DNA of 64,000 nucleotides from positions 310,001 to 374,000 of the forward strand of contig FPAN01000003.1 in the NCBI GenBank assembly GCA_900116395.1, read 5' to 3'. A program made the translations under genes and the position numbers. Each line of letters begins with the position of its first letter. Within the stretch, counting starts at the first letter, position 1. The DNA comes from Lachnospiraceae bacterium XBD2001 (GTDB lineage: Bacteria > Bacillota > Clostridia > Lachnospirales > Lachnospiraceae). The notes under the pieces are model-generated. The model was not told the origin of the DNA, searched no databases, and worked only from the letters and a program-made list of their open reading frames with translations. Positions 35,500-43,425 of the stretch are shown here, one piece after another.

Positions 35500-35904
35500 T
35501 TATGACTTGGTTACAATATCAAAACGATTGAACTCGCTTGATACGGTAGTACTCAAGGTCTGGTAATTCAACTGTTCCGAAGCCAGCTCAACGTTCTCCG
35601 TATCCACATCCACATTGTTGCGGTCAATACGATACTTGAAGTTGGCGTAATCGGTGTACTGCTTGCCGTTAAGCTTGGCAAGATCCATATTCTTCACAAT
35701 ACGGTCTACGGAATTATCCGCAATCCGCATGGATGTACTTCTCATCTGCTGTTCCAGGACGCTCTTAAACTCAATGTCCTGTCGCTTATAGTTCGGTGTA
35801 TCAACGTTAGCCAAGTTGTTGGCAATCATCGTCTGTCTGGTCCAACTGGCATCCAGGGTACGATCCAATACGTTGATGTAAGAAAATGCATTGGAAGAAA
35901 TCAT
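35500..35904 (-). CDS. flgB: Proximal rod protein FlgB
   Basis: The protein has 134 residues from the ATG at 35904 (MISSNAFSYINVLDRT), placed 5 bases after a strong AAGGGAG; a frame 7 codons longer lacks such a site. The rod motif MIANNLANVDTPNYKRQDIEF is plain. It is the first gene of the flagellar cluster, 38 bases below a -10 box. Confidence 0.95.
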   Translation of the reverse strand: MISSNAFSYINVLDRTLDASWTRQTMIANNLANVDTPNYKRQDIEFKSVLEQQMRSTSMRIADNSVDRIVKNMDLAKLNGKQYTDYANFKYRIDRNNVDVDTENVELASEQLNYQTLSTTVSSEFNRFDIVTKS

Positions 35905-35941
35905 AGAAACTCCCTTCTGGTACAAACACCATTCTCAATTT

Positions 35942-35970
35942 ATTATAGAAATATATGTAAAAAAAGACAA
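35942..35970 (-). promoter_or_regulatory. Predicted sigma-A promoter of the fla/che operon
   Basis: On the minus strand the -35 is TTGTCT (35970-35965) and the -10 is a perfect TATAAT (35947-35942), with a 17-base spacer. It lies between the codY terminator and flgB. A CodY-box-like sequence lies 26-41 bases upstream of the -35 (35997-36011). Confidence 0.7.
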
Positions 35971-35996
35971 GTATTTTCTCATGATATTGTGCTTTT

Positions 35997-36011
35997 TAGA
36001 TTCAGAATTTA
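35997..36011 (-). promoter_or_regulatory. Weak CodY-box-like sequence upstream of the flgB promoter
   Basis: The minus-strand 15-mer matches the CodY consensus AATTTTCWGAAAATT at 9 of 15 positions, all within the core TTCTGAA plus flanks. CodY directly represses the fla/che operon in B. subtilis, and codY is the next gene here, so the match is worth noting but is weak by sequence alone. Confidence 0.25.
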
Positions 36012-36045
36012 CTAAATATAGTCTTTGCCTTTTTCTAAAAAAAGA

Positions 36046-36077
36046 AAAGGGACTTATAGTCACCTATAAATCCCTTT
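36046..36077 (-). terminator. Intrinsic terminator of codY
   Basis: A 14-base-pair stem with one G-U pair on the minus strand (36077-36064 with 36059-36046) and a 4-base loop is followed by TCTTTTTTT. It lies 40 bases after the codY stop and isolates codY from the flagellar operon. Confidence 0.85.
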
Positions 36078-36116
36078 ACGTGTTTCATCCATGTATTCAA
36101 TTGTTACGAATCTACT

Positions 36117-36899
36117 CTAGATATCGGCATCTTCCTGTAACTTCTTAAGTTCATCGAATACCGCATCATTCAAGACCTTGATGTAAGTTCCCTTCATTCC
36201 GGAAGAACGGGACTCAATCACGCCTGCACTCTCAAACTTACGAAGTGCATTGACGATGACGGATCTGGTAATGCCTACACGATCTGCAATACGGGAAGCA
36301 ACCAAGATACCCTCATTGCCATCCAACTCTTCGAAGATGTGAACGATTGCTTCCTGCTCGGAGAAAGATAAAGTATTGATCGCAGACTTCACAATACGCT
36401 TCTTACGGCTCTCCTCTGCATTCTCCTCATTCACGGAACGCATCATCTCAAGTCCGACAACGGTGGTACCGTACTCAGACAGGATAATGTCATCAATGTC
36501 ATACTGCTTATCGTAACGATAAACAAACAAAGTACCAAGACGCTCACCTGCAATATCAATTGGTGTGATAATTGCTGCATAACGATGAATATCATCCTTC
36601 TCAAAACCCAAAGTCTCAAGATTTACATTCTCTTTAGTAGATAAAATCCCAAGTAAACGTTCATTGAGCATTGGATCGATAAAACCGCCAACCTTGTCAA
36701 CAATAAGCTCTGTCAAATCCTTGGTTCCGTCTGCGTGGCTAAGGCCAAGCGCCTTACCCTTCTTGCTGATTACAAGAATGGAAGAATCCAGAATCTCGGT
36801 CAAAACAGAACAAATATCGTTAAATACTACTTTGGAAGAATTATTGTTATGCAATAATTTTCCAATCTTACGGGTCTTATCTAAAAGCTGTACACTCAT
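36117..36899 (-). CDS. codY: Global GTP/branched-chain amino acid-sensing regulator CodY
   Basis: The protein has 260 residues from the ATG at 36899 (MSVQLLDKTRKIGKLLH), chosen because GGAGGAAG lies just upstream and the length equals the family norm; a longer frame adds an unlikely 22 residues. The N-terminal GAF domain binds isoleucine/valine, and the C-terminal winged helix-turn-helix is clear (ASRIADRVGITRSVIVNALRKFESAGV). CodY represses nutrient-stress genes, including motility in B. subtilis. It has its own promoter and terminator. Confidence 0.97.
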   Translation of the reverse strand: MSVQLLDKTRKIGKLLHNNNSSKVVFNDICSVLTEILDSSILVISKKGKALGLSHADGTKDLTELIVDKVGGFIDPMLNERLLGILSTKENVNLETLGFEKDDIHRYAAIITPIDIAGERLGTLFVYRYDKQYDIDDIILSEYGTTVVGLEMMRSVNEENAEESRKKRIVKSAINTLSFSEQEAIVHIFEELDGNEGILVASRIADRVGITRSVIVNALRKFESAGVIESRSSGMKGTYIKVLNDAVFDELKKLQEDADI

Positions 36900-36936
36900 A
36901 TACTTCCTCCAAAAAACTACTACAGATAACAGATAC

Positions 36937-36965
36937 ATCATAGCATATCTGTCGAAAAAATTCAA
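36937..36965 (-). promoter_or_regulatory. Predicted sigma-A promoter of codY with overlapping repeats
   Basis: On the minus strand TTGAAT (36965-36960) and TATGAT (36942-36937) have a 17-base spacer. The 7-mer ACAGATA occurs twice in tandem (36922-36935) and once inverted (TATCTGT 36946-36952), bracketing the -10 box. This looks like an operator, possibly for CodY or another regulator, though it does not match the CodY box. Confidence 0.6.
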
Positions 36966-37011
36966 TTATTTTCAAAAAACTTGAGTTAATATCTCTAAAG
37001 TGTCACAAAAA

Positions 37012-39084
37012 TCAAGATTTTGATTCTGCAATATAACCACATTGCTCGTTCGCACAAACAATTCGGTTACCTTTTTGAACCATGTACCCGCCGCACTTCG
37101 GACATTTGTCCGCTACCGGTCGAGGCCAGCTCATAAAGTCGCATTCCGGATAATCTTCACAGCCATAGAAGCGACGACCCTTCTTGGTCTTACGAACCAC
37201 GATATCCTTACCGCACTTCGGACAGCTAACGCCGATTTTCTCCAGATACGGCTTGGTATTGCGGCAATCCGGGAATCCCGGACAAGCCAAGAATTTGCCG
37301 TGTGGGCCATATTTGATGACCATATTACGACCACAGTTCTCGCAAATGACATCCGTTACTTCATCGGAGATTTCTACCTTCTGTAACTGCTCTTCCGCAA
37401 TTTTAACGGATTCTTCCAAATCCGGATAGAAGTTGCGGACGATGGATTTCCAGTCCACTTCTCCTTCTTCCACGCCATCCAGTAAGCTCTCCATATTAGC
37501 GGTAAAGCTCTCATCCACGATGGTCGGGAAAGATTCCTTCATGATATCGTTGACCACATCGCCAAGCTCTGTCACGAAGATGCTACGACCTTCTTTACCA
37601 ATGTAACGACGCTTTAGAAGCACCGTTATAGTCGGTGAATAGGTACTTGGTCGGCCGATTCCAAGCTCCTCCAAGGTATGTACCAAAGAAGCTTCGGTAA
37701 AATGTGCCGGCGGCTGGGTGAAGTGTTGCTTCTCCTGGAATTCCTTCAGAGTAAGCACACTCTCCTCATTCAAAGATTCCGTAACGGCATTCTTATCCTC
37801 TTCCTCATCATCGGCAGAAACATAAACACTCATGAAACCGTCGAAGATACGCTTGGAAGTTGCAAGTGAGAACACGTAATCGCCGGCACCCACACGTACC
37901 GTCGTGGTCTCATATTCCGCAGATGACATCTGACTTGCCATAAAGCGACGCCAAATCAGCTGATACAGGCGGAACTGATCTCTGGATAAGGATTCCTTAA
38001 TTTCAGATGGAATCAGATGCAAATTCGCAGGACGAATTGCTTCATGGGCATCCTGGATGTTCTTCTTGGACTTCTTCGTGGAGATATCCGTATCATCGGA
38101 AAACTCCGCACCGAAAGTCTCCGTAATGAAGGCCTTGGCATCCGCCTTCGCTTCTTCGGAAATACGAACGGAATCCGTACGAAGGTAAGTAATCAAACCA
38201 ACGGTACCGCTGCCCTTGATATCCACACCTTCATACAACTGCTGTGCAACCTGCATGGTCTTCTGCAAAGAGAAGTTCAATGCTTTGGATGCTTCCTGCT
38301 GTAAGGTAGAAGTGGTAAACGGAAGTGGTTTCTTCTTCTCACGCTTCGACTTCTTGCTGCTAATTACATGGAAGGATTCCTTCTCGCAAGCCTTCATAAT
38401 CTCATCCAAAGTTGCCTTGTCCGAGATATCCATCTTGCCATTCTTATCCCCGTAGAAGCTTGCAACAATCGGCTTCTTCGCACCTTTGACGGATAATTCC
38501 ACGTCCAAGGTGTAATATTCCTTCGGAATAAATGCATTGATTTCCGCCTCGCGATCGCAAATGATGCGCAAGGTTACGGACTGCACACGTCCGGCAGATA
38601 GTCCACGTTTTACCTTCGCCCAAAGCAACGGACTGATACGGTAACCAACCATACGGTCCAGGATTCGACGAGCCTGCTGTGCATCGACCAGATTCATATC
38701 AATATCTCTTGGATGCTTGAATGAACTCTTGACTGCATTTTTCGTGATTTCGTTAAATGTAATCCGGGAATAGGATTTGTCTTCCAGCTTCAACGCCTTG
38801 GTCAAATGCCAGGAAATTGCTTCTCCCTCCCGGTCCGGATCTGTCGCGAGATAAATATGATCTGCCTTCTTCACTTCCTTACGGAGGGAAGCAAGCAAAT
38901 CACCCTTGCCTCGGATGGTAATGTAGCGCGGTTCGAAATCATTATCAGGGTCGATTCCCAGTTGACTCTTCGGTAAATCACGAACGTGACCGTTCGAAGC
39001 CACAACTTCGTAATTCTTTCCCAGGAATTTTTTGATTGTTTTCACTTTGGTAGGGGACTCTACGATTACAAGATTCTTAGCCAT
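37012..39084 (-). CDS. topA: DNA topoisomerase I
   Basis: The protein has 690 residues. The Toprim domain is at the start (LVIVESPTKVKTIKKFLG; acidic DPDREGEAISWH), the catalytic Tyr is in LITYLRTDS, and the C-terminus carries three topoisomerase Cys4 zinc modules (CENCGRNMV..., CPKCGKDIV..., CPKCGGYMV...). It relaxes negative supercoils. It follows dprA by 17 bases, a common order (dprA-topA-codY) in Firmicutes. Confidence 0.97.
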   Translation of the reverse strand: MAKNLVIVESPTKVKTIKKFLGKNYEVVASNGHVRDLPKSQLGIDPDNDFEPRYITIRGKGDLLASLRKEVKKADHIYLATDPDREGEAISWHLTKALKLEDKSYSRITFNEITKNAVKSSFKHPRDIDMNLVDAQQARRILDRMVGYRISPLLWAKVKRGLSAGRVQSVTLRIICDREAEINAFIPKEYYTLDVELSVKGAKKPIVASFYGDKNGKMDISDKATLDEIMKACEKESFHVISSKKSKREKKKPLPFTTSTLQQEASKALNFSLQKTMQVAQQLYEGVDIKGSGTVGLITYLRTDSVRISEEAKADAKAFITETFGAEFSDDTDISTKKSKKNIQDAHEAIRPANLHLIPSEIKESLSRDQFRLYQLIWRRFMASQMSSAEYETTTVRVGAGDYVFSLATSKRIFDGFMSVYVSADDEEEDKNAVTESLNEESVLTLKEFQEKQHFTQPPAHFTEASLVHTLEELGIGRPSTYSPTITVLLKRRYIGKEGRSIFVTELGDVVNDIMKESFPTIVDESFTANMESLLDGVEEGEVDWKSIVRNFYPDLEESVKIAEEQLQKVEISDEVTDVICENCGRNMVIKYGPHGKFLACPGFPDCRNTKPYLEKIGVSCPKCGKDIVVRKTKKGRRFYGCEDYPECDFMSWPRPVADKCPKCGGYMVQKGNRIVCANEQCGYIAESKS

Positions 39085-39101
39085 TTGAAAACCTCTGATA
39101 T

Positions 39102-40280
39102 TTATTTACATCGAATGTATTGATTCTTAAAGCTTTCCTTAATGAGACCCTTTTCACACAAACGCATCACAACGGAAATCAGCTTTAAGAGGTCTAAGCC
39201 AGTCTCATCCGCTACATCCTGGATACTTCTGGCATAGAAATCGAAACAACTATACACCATCGATTCTTCTTTTTCAAGGGAAAAATTCTGTAAATTATCA
39301 GATTTTTCCTTAGATTCGACGATTGTTTTATCAATTTTATCTGTTTTGCGCGGAGCATAATGGGTGGTTTTCGGAACAAGATTTGTTTCTTCCATATAAG
39401 ACTCCGCAGTCCTTGGAAGATAGTCTTCCAGAAAGAGATCCGGACTCTGCAGAATCCCTGCTCCCTGGCGGATTAGAAGGTTACAGCCAAGGCTCATGGT
39501 ATCCGTAATTCGCCCCGGCATGGCATAGATATCCCGGCCCTGTTCCAAGGCAAAATCCACGGTAATTAAGGACCCGCTTTTCTCTTTTGCTTCCATCACC
39601 ATCACCACATCCGACAGTCCGGAAATAATTCGGTTTCTTGCAGGAAAAAAATGCGCCATGGGCATGGTTCCCGGGCAATACTGAGACAGAATCAACCCGT
39701 TTTGCTTCAAGAGCTCATAAATATCCCGATTCTCTTTGGGATAACAGAATTCCACGCCCCCACCAAGAACCGCAATGGTTTTGCCGTTGCCCTTCAGGGC
39801 GCCCCGATGGGAAGCGCCGTCAATGCCTCGGGCCATTCCGCTTACAATGACATAATCCTTCTCGGCCAGTTGCATTGCAAAGTGTTCCGACATAGTTCGA
39901 CCGTATGATGTTGCCCGTCTGGCCCCCACCATTCCGATGCATGGTTTTTCAGTGATAGAGAGATCTCCGATGTAAAAAAGCCCATAGGGTGCATCCGCAA
40001 TACAGCGCAGACGCTTCGGATAATCTTCCATCGAAAGAGTCGTCAGGCGAATGCCTTTTGCAATCATTTCGTTGGTCTTCTTCTCGATCACGCTTGGTTG
40101 CTTGGAAGCTTCCATGGCAGCAATCTGTTCCTTGGATAAAAAGCCTAACCCTTCGTACACCAAAACAGATGCCTCATAAATTGCCTTGGCATTCCCCAGC
40201 GCCTCAAACACACTGCATTTTTTCAAATCCGTAAGCCCATAATAGGATGCCCACCAATACTCATAACATAATTCCATCAT
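39102..40280 (-). CDS. dprA: DNA-processing protein DprA
   Basis: The protein has 392 residues from the ATG at 40280, which overlaps the comM TGA (ATGA) and lies 10 bases after GGGAGG. The Rossmann-like core motifs are clear (GMVGARRATSYG, VSGMARGIDGASHRGAL, GGGVEFCYPKEN), and a small winged-helix domain ends the protein. DprA loads RecA onto incoming single-stranded DNA in transformation. Several other competence genes would be needed, and none but comM is seen. Confidence 0.95.
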   Translation of the reverse strand: MMELCYEYWWASYYGLTDLKKCSVFEALGNAKAIYEASVLVYEGLGFLSKEQIAAMEASKQPSVIEKKTNEMIAKGIRLTTLSMEDYPKRLRCIADAPYGLFYIGDLSITEKPCIGMVGARRATSYGRTMSEHFAMQLAEKDYVIVSGMARGIDGASHRGALKGNGKTIAVLGGGVEFCYPKENRDIYELLKQNGLILSQYCPGTMPMAHFFPARNRIISGLSDVVMVMEAKEKSGSLITVDFALEQGRDIYAMPGRITDTMSLGCNLLIRQGAGILQSPDLFLEDYLPRTAESYMEETNLVPKTTHYAPRKTDKIDKTIVESKEKSDNLQNFSLEKEESMVYSCFDFYARSIQDVADETGLDLLKLISVVMRLCEKGLIKESFKNQYIRCK

Positions 40281-41815
40281 TGTAATTCCGCCTCCCAATA
40301 CTTTTTGTCCATGCTCTTATAGGTACAAGCCAACATCAGATGATCGATGCCGATGTGCTCTTTTCCTTCCAAATCCGCAATGGTTCTTGCTACCCGAATG
40401 ACCTTGTGGTAGGTGCGGGCCGTAAGGCCCAAGGTATCGAACTGCTGCTTCATGAAGGCGGTTTCCGCTTCTCCTAATGGGCAAAACCTGGGTATGTCCT
40501 TCGCCGGAATCTCACTGTTGAAGCGGTAGGTTTCCTTGGCAAATCGCTCCTTTTGTATTTGTTGTGCTGCAACCACGCGCTTACGGATGTCTTCGGAAGT
40601 TTCATTGCCTCCGTTTTTTACAATATCATTGTATTGCACCTTCTCCACGGACACACAGATATCCATACGGTCCAAAAGTGGCTGGGAAATTCGTCCTAGG
40701 TATCGATCGATTTGAGGCTTCGTGCAATGACATCTTGCTGCATCCGCAGAAGCAAAATATCCGCAAGGACATGGGTTCATGGCAGATACCAGCATGAAAT
40801 TCGCCGGAAAAGTAAAGTCTCCGTTCACCCTGGACACATGGATTACCTTATCTTCCAAGGGCTGGCGCAGAATTTCAATGGTCTCCCGACGAAATTCCGG
40901 TAATTCATCCAGGAACAACACCCCGCGATGGGCAAGGGAAATCTCCCCCGGATGAGGAACACTTCCGCCACCGGCCAAGCCATTGGCGGATATGGTATGA
41001 TGGGGCGCGCGAAACGGACGCTTGTTAATCAGGCTTGGATTCTCTCCAAAAAGACCGCAAACACTGTAAATCTTGGATACTTCCAATTGTTCTTCCAGGG
41101 ACATGGGCGGTAAGATTGACGGAATACACTTGGCCACCATGGATTTGCCAGCACCGGGCGGTCCGATCATCAGGAAATTGTGCATACCGCTCACTGCGAT
41201 TTCGCAGGCTTTTCGAAGGAATTGTTGTCCATTGATATAGGCAAAATCCGGCACGTCACTTTTGAACCCCTGCTCCTTCACTTCTTCCGGAATTTCCAGT
41301 GGCATTTTTTCATTCAAAAATGCAATGACCTGGCATAAATCCCGTACCGGATGAATGGTCATATCCGGCACCAGCATGCCTTCCCGATAGTTCTCGTATG
41401 GTAACAACACATGATGAATTCCGGCGCTTCTTGCAGCAAGTACCATGGGAAGAATTCCCGTAACGGGATGCACCTCTCCATTCAGGCCCAATTCGCCGAT
41501 GAACAGCGTATCTTCCAATGATTTGGGATGGATTTCACCGTTGGCTGCCAATACGGCAATGGCAATGGCCAAATCAAATCCGCTTCCGTTCTTTTTTACA
41601 TTTGCCGGGGATAGATTCACGGTAATACGCTTAATCGGCAAGACGTAGCCACTGTTGCGCAGGGCACCTCTTACGCGGTCTTTGGCTTCCCGCACTTCCG
41701 ACGATAGGTAACCCACCAGTTCAAACATGGGCATACCTTCACTGATATCCGCTTCCACGCGGACAATACTGCTCTCAATGCCACTGACATTCGTGGACAT
41801 GACTGCTTTGTACAT
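40277..41815 (-). CDS. comM: ComM/YifB-family AAA+ ATPase (Mg chelatase-like)
   Basis: The protein has 512 residues. An N-terminal Lon-type fold (ISEGMPMFELVGYLSSEVREAKDRVRGALR) precedes the AAA+ domain with Walker A GPPGAGKSMVAK and the FLDELPEF Walker B, and the Mg-chelatase C-terminal part. ComM is a helicase that aids branch migration in natural transformation. It is translationally coupled to dprA. Confidence 0.94.
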   Translation of the reverse strand: MYKAVMSTNVSGIESSIVRVEADISEGMPMFELVGYLSSEVREAKDRVRGALRNSGYVLPIKRITVNLSPANVKKNGSGFDLAIAIAVLAANGEIHPKSLEDTLFIGELGLNGEVHPVTGILPMVLAARSAGIHHVLLPYENYREGMLVPDMTIHPVRDLCQVIAFLNEKMPLEIPEEVKEQGFKSDVPDFAYINGQQFLRKACEIAVSGMHNFLMIGPPGAGKSMVAKCIPSILPPMSLEEQLEVSKIYSVCGLFGENPSLINKRPFRAPHHTISANGLAGGGSVPHPGEISLAHRGVLFLDELPEFRRETIEILRQPLEDKVIHVSRVNGDFTFPANFMLVSAMNPCPCGYFASADAARCHCTKPQIDRYLGRISQPLLDRMDICVSVEKVQYNDIVKNGGNETSEDIRKRVVAAQQIQKERFAKETYRFNSEIPAKDIPRFCPLGEAETAFMKQQFDTLGLTARTYHKVIRVARTIADLEGKEHIGIDHLMLACTYKSMDKKYWEAELQ

Positions 41816-41863
41816 TTCACTCCTAACCGGGGAAATTCGTCGAACGACATTAGAAAAAATCGT

Positions 41864-41893
41864 TATGTATCATAACACAAAAATAGGTATAAT
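41864..41893 (+). promoter_or_regulatory. Predicted promoter of the rluA-like gene, with near-leaderless start
   Basis: A perfect TATAAT -10 box lies at 41888-41893, only 7 bases before the ATG at 41901. Transcription would begin at or next to the start codon, so the message may be leaderless. No good -35 is seen; the inverted repeat GTTATG-TAT-CATAAC (41862-41876) occupies that place. Confidence 0.45.
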
Positions 41894-41900
41894 AAAACCC

Positions 41901-42782
41901 ATGAATCGAAAAATCAATTACGAAATTACAAAAGAATACCCGTCCATCCATGCGTTTTTCAAGGAAAAGCATTATCCGAAGGGTTTGGTGGCTTCTCTGA
42001 AACGCAACCCTTTGGTATGGAAAAACGGTGAGGCATGCATGCTCTATCAACCACTGCAAATCGGAGATATTCTAACGATTCAGCTTCCGGAAGAAAACAC
42101 CCACTCTTCCTTGCAAATCGTACCGATTCACGTGGATTTGGATGTGGTCTATGAAGACGAGGATATCCTTGTAATCAATAAGCCTGCAGGCATGTCCATT
42201 CATCCTTCCATCAACCACTATGAGGATTCTCTGGCTAACGCCGTCGCCGGCTATTATGCTGCCAAGGGCGAATCCATTGTCTTTCGCTGCGTGAACCGTC
42301 TGGACAAGAATACCACGGGACTTACCATCATCGCTAAGAATCTCTTAGCTTCGGCGGTTTTAAATACCCAGGGGAAGAATCGGGAGATTCATCGCACCTA
42401 TTACGCCATTGTTGAAGGAGAAATTGCCACTGATGGAGTTGTGGATGCTCCCATTGGACGTGTGGATGATTCCGTCATCTTACGAGGTGTGGATTACGAA
42501 AACGGCCAGTCAGCCATCACCCACTACCATCCCATTCGCTACAACAATGGCTATACTTTGATCCAGTGTACCTTAGAAACCGGTCGCACCCATCAGATTC
42601 GGGTACATATGAACCACATCGGTCATCCATTGCCGGGGGATTACCTCTATCACCCCGTATTTGACCATATTTCCCGTCAGCCCTTACATTCCTACCGTTT
42701 GACCTTTTCACACCCGATTACGGGCGAATACATGGATTTTACGTGTCCTATACCAAAAGATATGGAGGAGCTCATTGGTTAA
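41901..42782 (+). CDS. RluA-family 23S rRNA/tRNA pseudouridine synthase
   Basis: The protein has 293 residues from the ATG at 41901 (MNRKINYEITKEYPSIHAFF). An S4-like N-terminal region is followed by the catalytic domain: INKPAGMSIHPS, the catalytic-Asp motif NRLDKNTTGL, and LETGRTHQIRVHMNHIGHPL. It isomerises uridines in RNA; which site cannot be told from sequence. It is divergent from comM and ends in a bidirectional terminator. Confidence 0.93.
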   Translation: MNRKINYEITKEYPSIHAFFKEKHYPKGLVASLKRNPLVWKNGEACMLYQPLQIGDILTIQLPEENTHSSLQIVPIHVDLDVVYEDEDILVINKPAGMSIHPSINHYEDSLANAVAGYYAAKGESIVFRCVNRLDKNTTGLTIIAKNLLASAVLNTQGKNREIHRTYYAIVEGEIATDGVVDAPIGRVDDSVILRGVDYENGQSAITHYHPIRYNNGYTLIQCTLETGRTHQIRVHMNHIGHPLPGDYLYHPVFDHISRQPLHSYRLTFSHPITGEYMDFTCPIPKDMEELIG

Positions 42783-42795
42783 ATGGCTCCTCCAT
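42762..42795 (+). terminator. Terminator between the rluA-like and DUF5662 genes
   Basis: A 10-base-pair stem (42762-42771 with 42786-42795) has a 14-base loop and is followed by TATTTTTTG on the plus strand. It serves the rluA-like gene and touches the stop of the convergent DUF5662 gene. Confidence 0.75.
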
Positions 42796-43412
42796 TATTT
42801 TTTGTTCTTTAATATATAACGGCGAATATAATCTTCCGTATATGCTTCGCCTTTTTCCGCAAGCATTGCAAGCATAAATTCCAGCAATGCGCCGGTCTCG
42901 GGGTGCAATAGCATCTTGGCTTTGCCCTTATTGTAATAATTTAAGGCACTGTCATCCCGATAAGCATCCTTCATGTAATTCTTACAGGCTGCCACACGGT
43001 CCACATACATCTCCACCACATAGCACACCGGCATCTTCATGCCACCGTACGGGCGGTCGGGATCTAACGTATAATCAATCCAGTATTCCAGATGATGCAA
43101 GTTACGGCCCTTGTGGTGCAACCAGGCACGGGATGCCCCTTCCTGCTCACGTTCCACGTTATTCGGGCTCTTATCTCCCTGGAAATACCGACATCCGGCA
43201 ATGAATTCCACCGGATGGTACTTGCTCATATCATGCAATAATCCTTGCTTATACAAGCCCAATCGAAAGCATCCCTGCATCACCAAACGCTTGTGATGAT
43301 TGATGGTTTTCAAATGCCCCCAGGCCTTACGCCAGGAGAACTTCCCTTTCTGGCCGGGCATCCGATTATATTCCTCCAAGAATCCTTCGATATCTGCTCT
43401 TGGATCAATCAT
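42795..43412 (-). CDS. DUF5662 family protein
   Basis: The protein has 205 residues, no membrane segment. Conserved His/Asp/Glu clusters (LLHDMSKYHPVEF, WLHHKGRNLHHLEYW) look like a metal- or HD-type site, but no reaction is known. It lies 13 bases downstream of the GH13-like gene, so the two probably share a transcript. The family is common in gut Firmicutes. Confidence 0.7.
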   Translation of the reverse strand: MIDPRADIEGFLEEYNRMPGQKGKFSWRKAWGHLKTINHHKRLVMQGCFRLGLYKQGLLHDMSKYHPVEFIAGCRYFQGDKSPNNVEREQEGASRAWLHHKGRNLHHLEYWIDYTLDPDRPYGGMKMPVCYVVEMYVDRVAACKNYMKDAYRDDSALNYYNKGKAKMLLHPETGALLEFMLAMLAEKGEAYTEDYIRRYILKNKK

Positions 43413-43425
43413 TTTTTCTGTACTC

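Noticed and set aside
36900..36965. Longer CodY start (MNFFDRYAMM...)
   Set aside because: It runs through the predicted promoter; the ATG at 36899 has GGAGGAAG and gives 260 residues, the normal length.
41727..41900. Longer start for the rluA-like protein overlapping comM
   Set aside because: The extra part is antisense to comM and upstream of the -10 box; the conserved fold begins after 41901.
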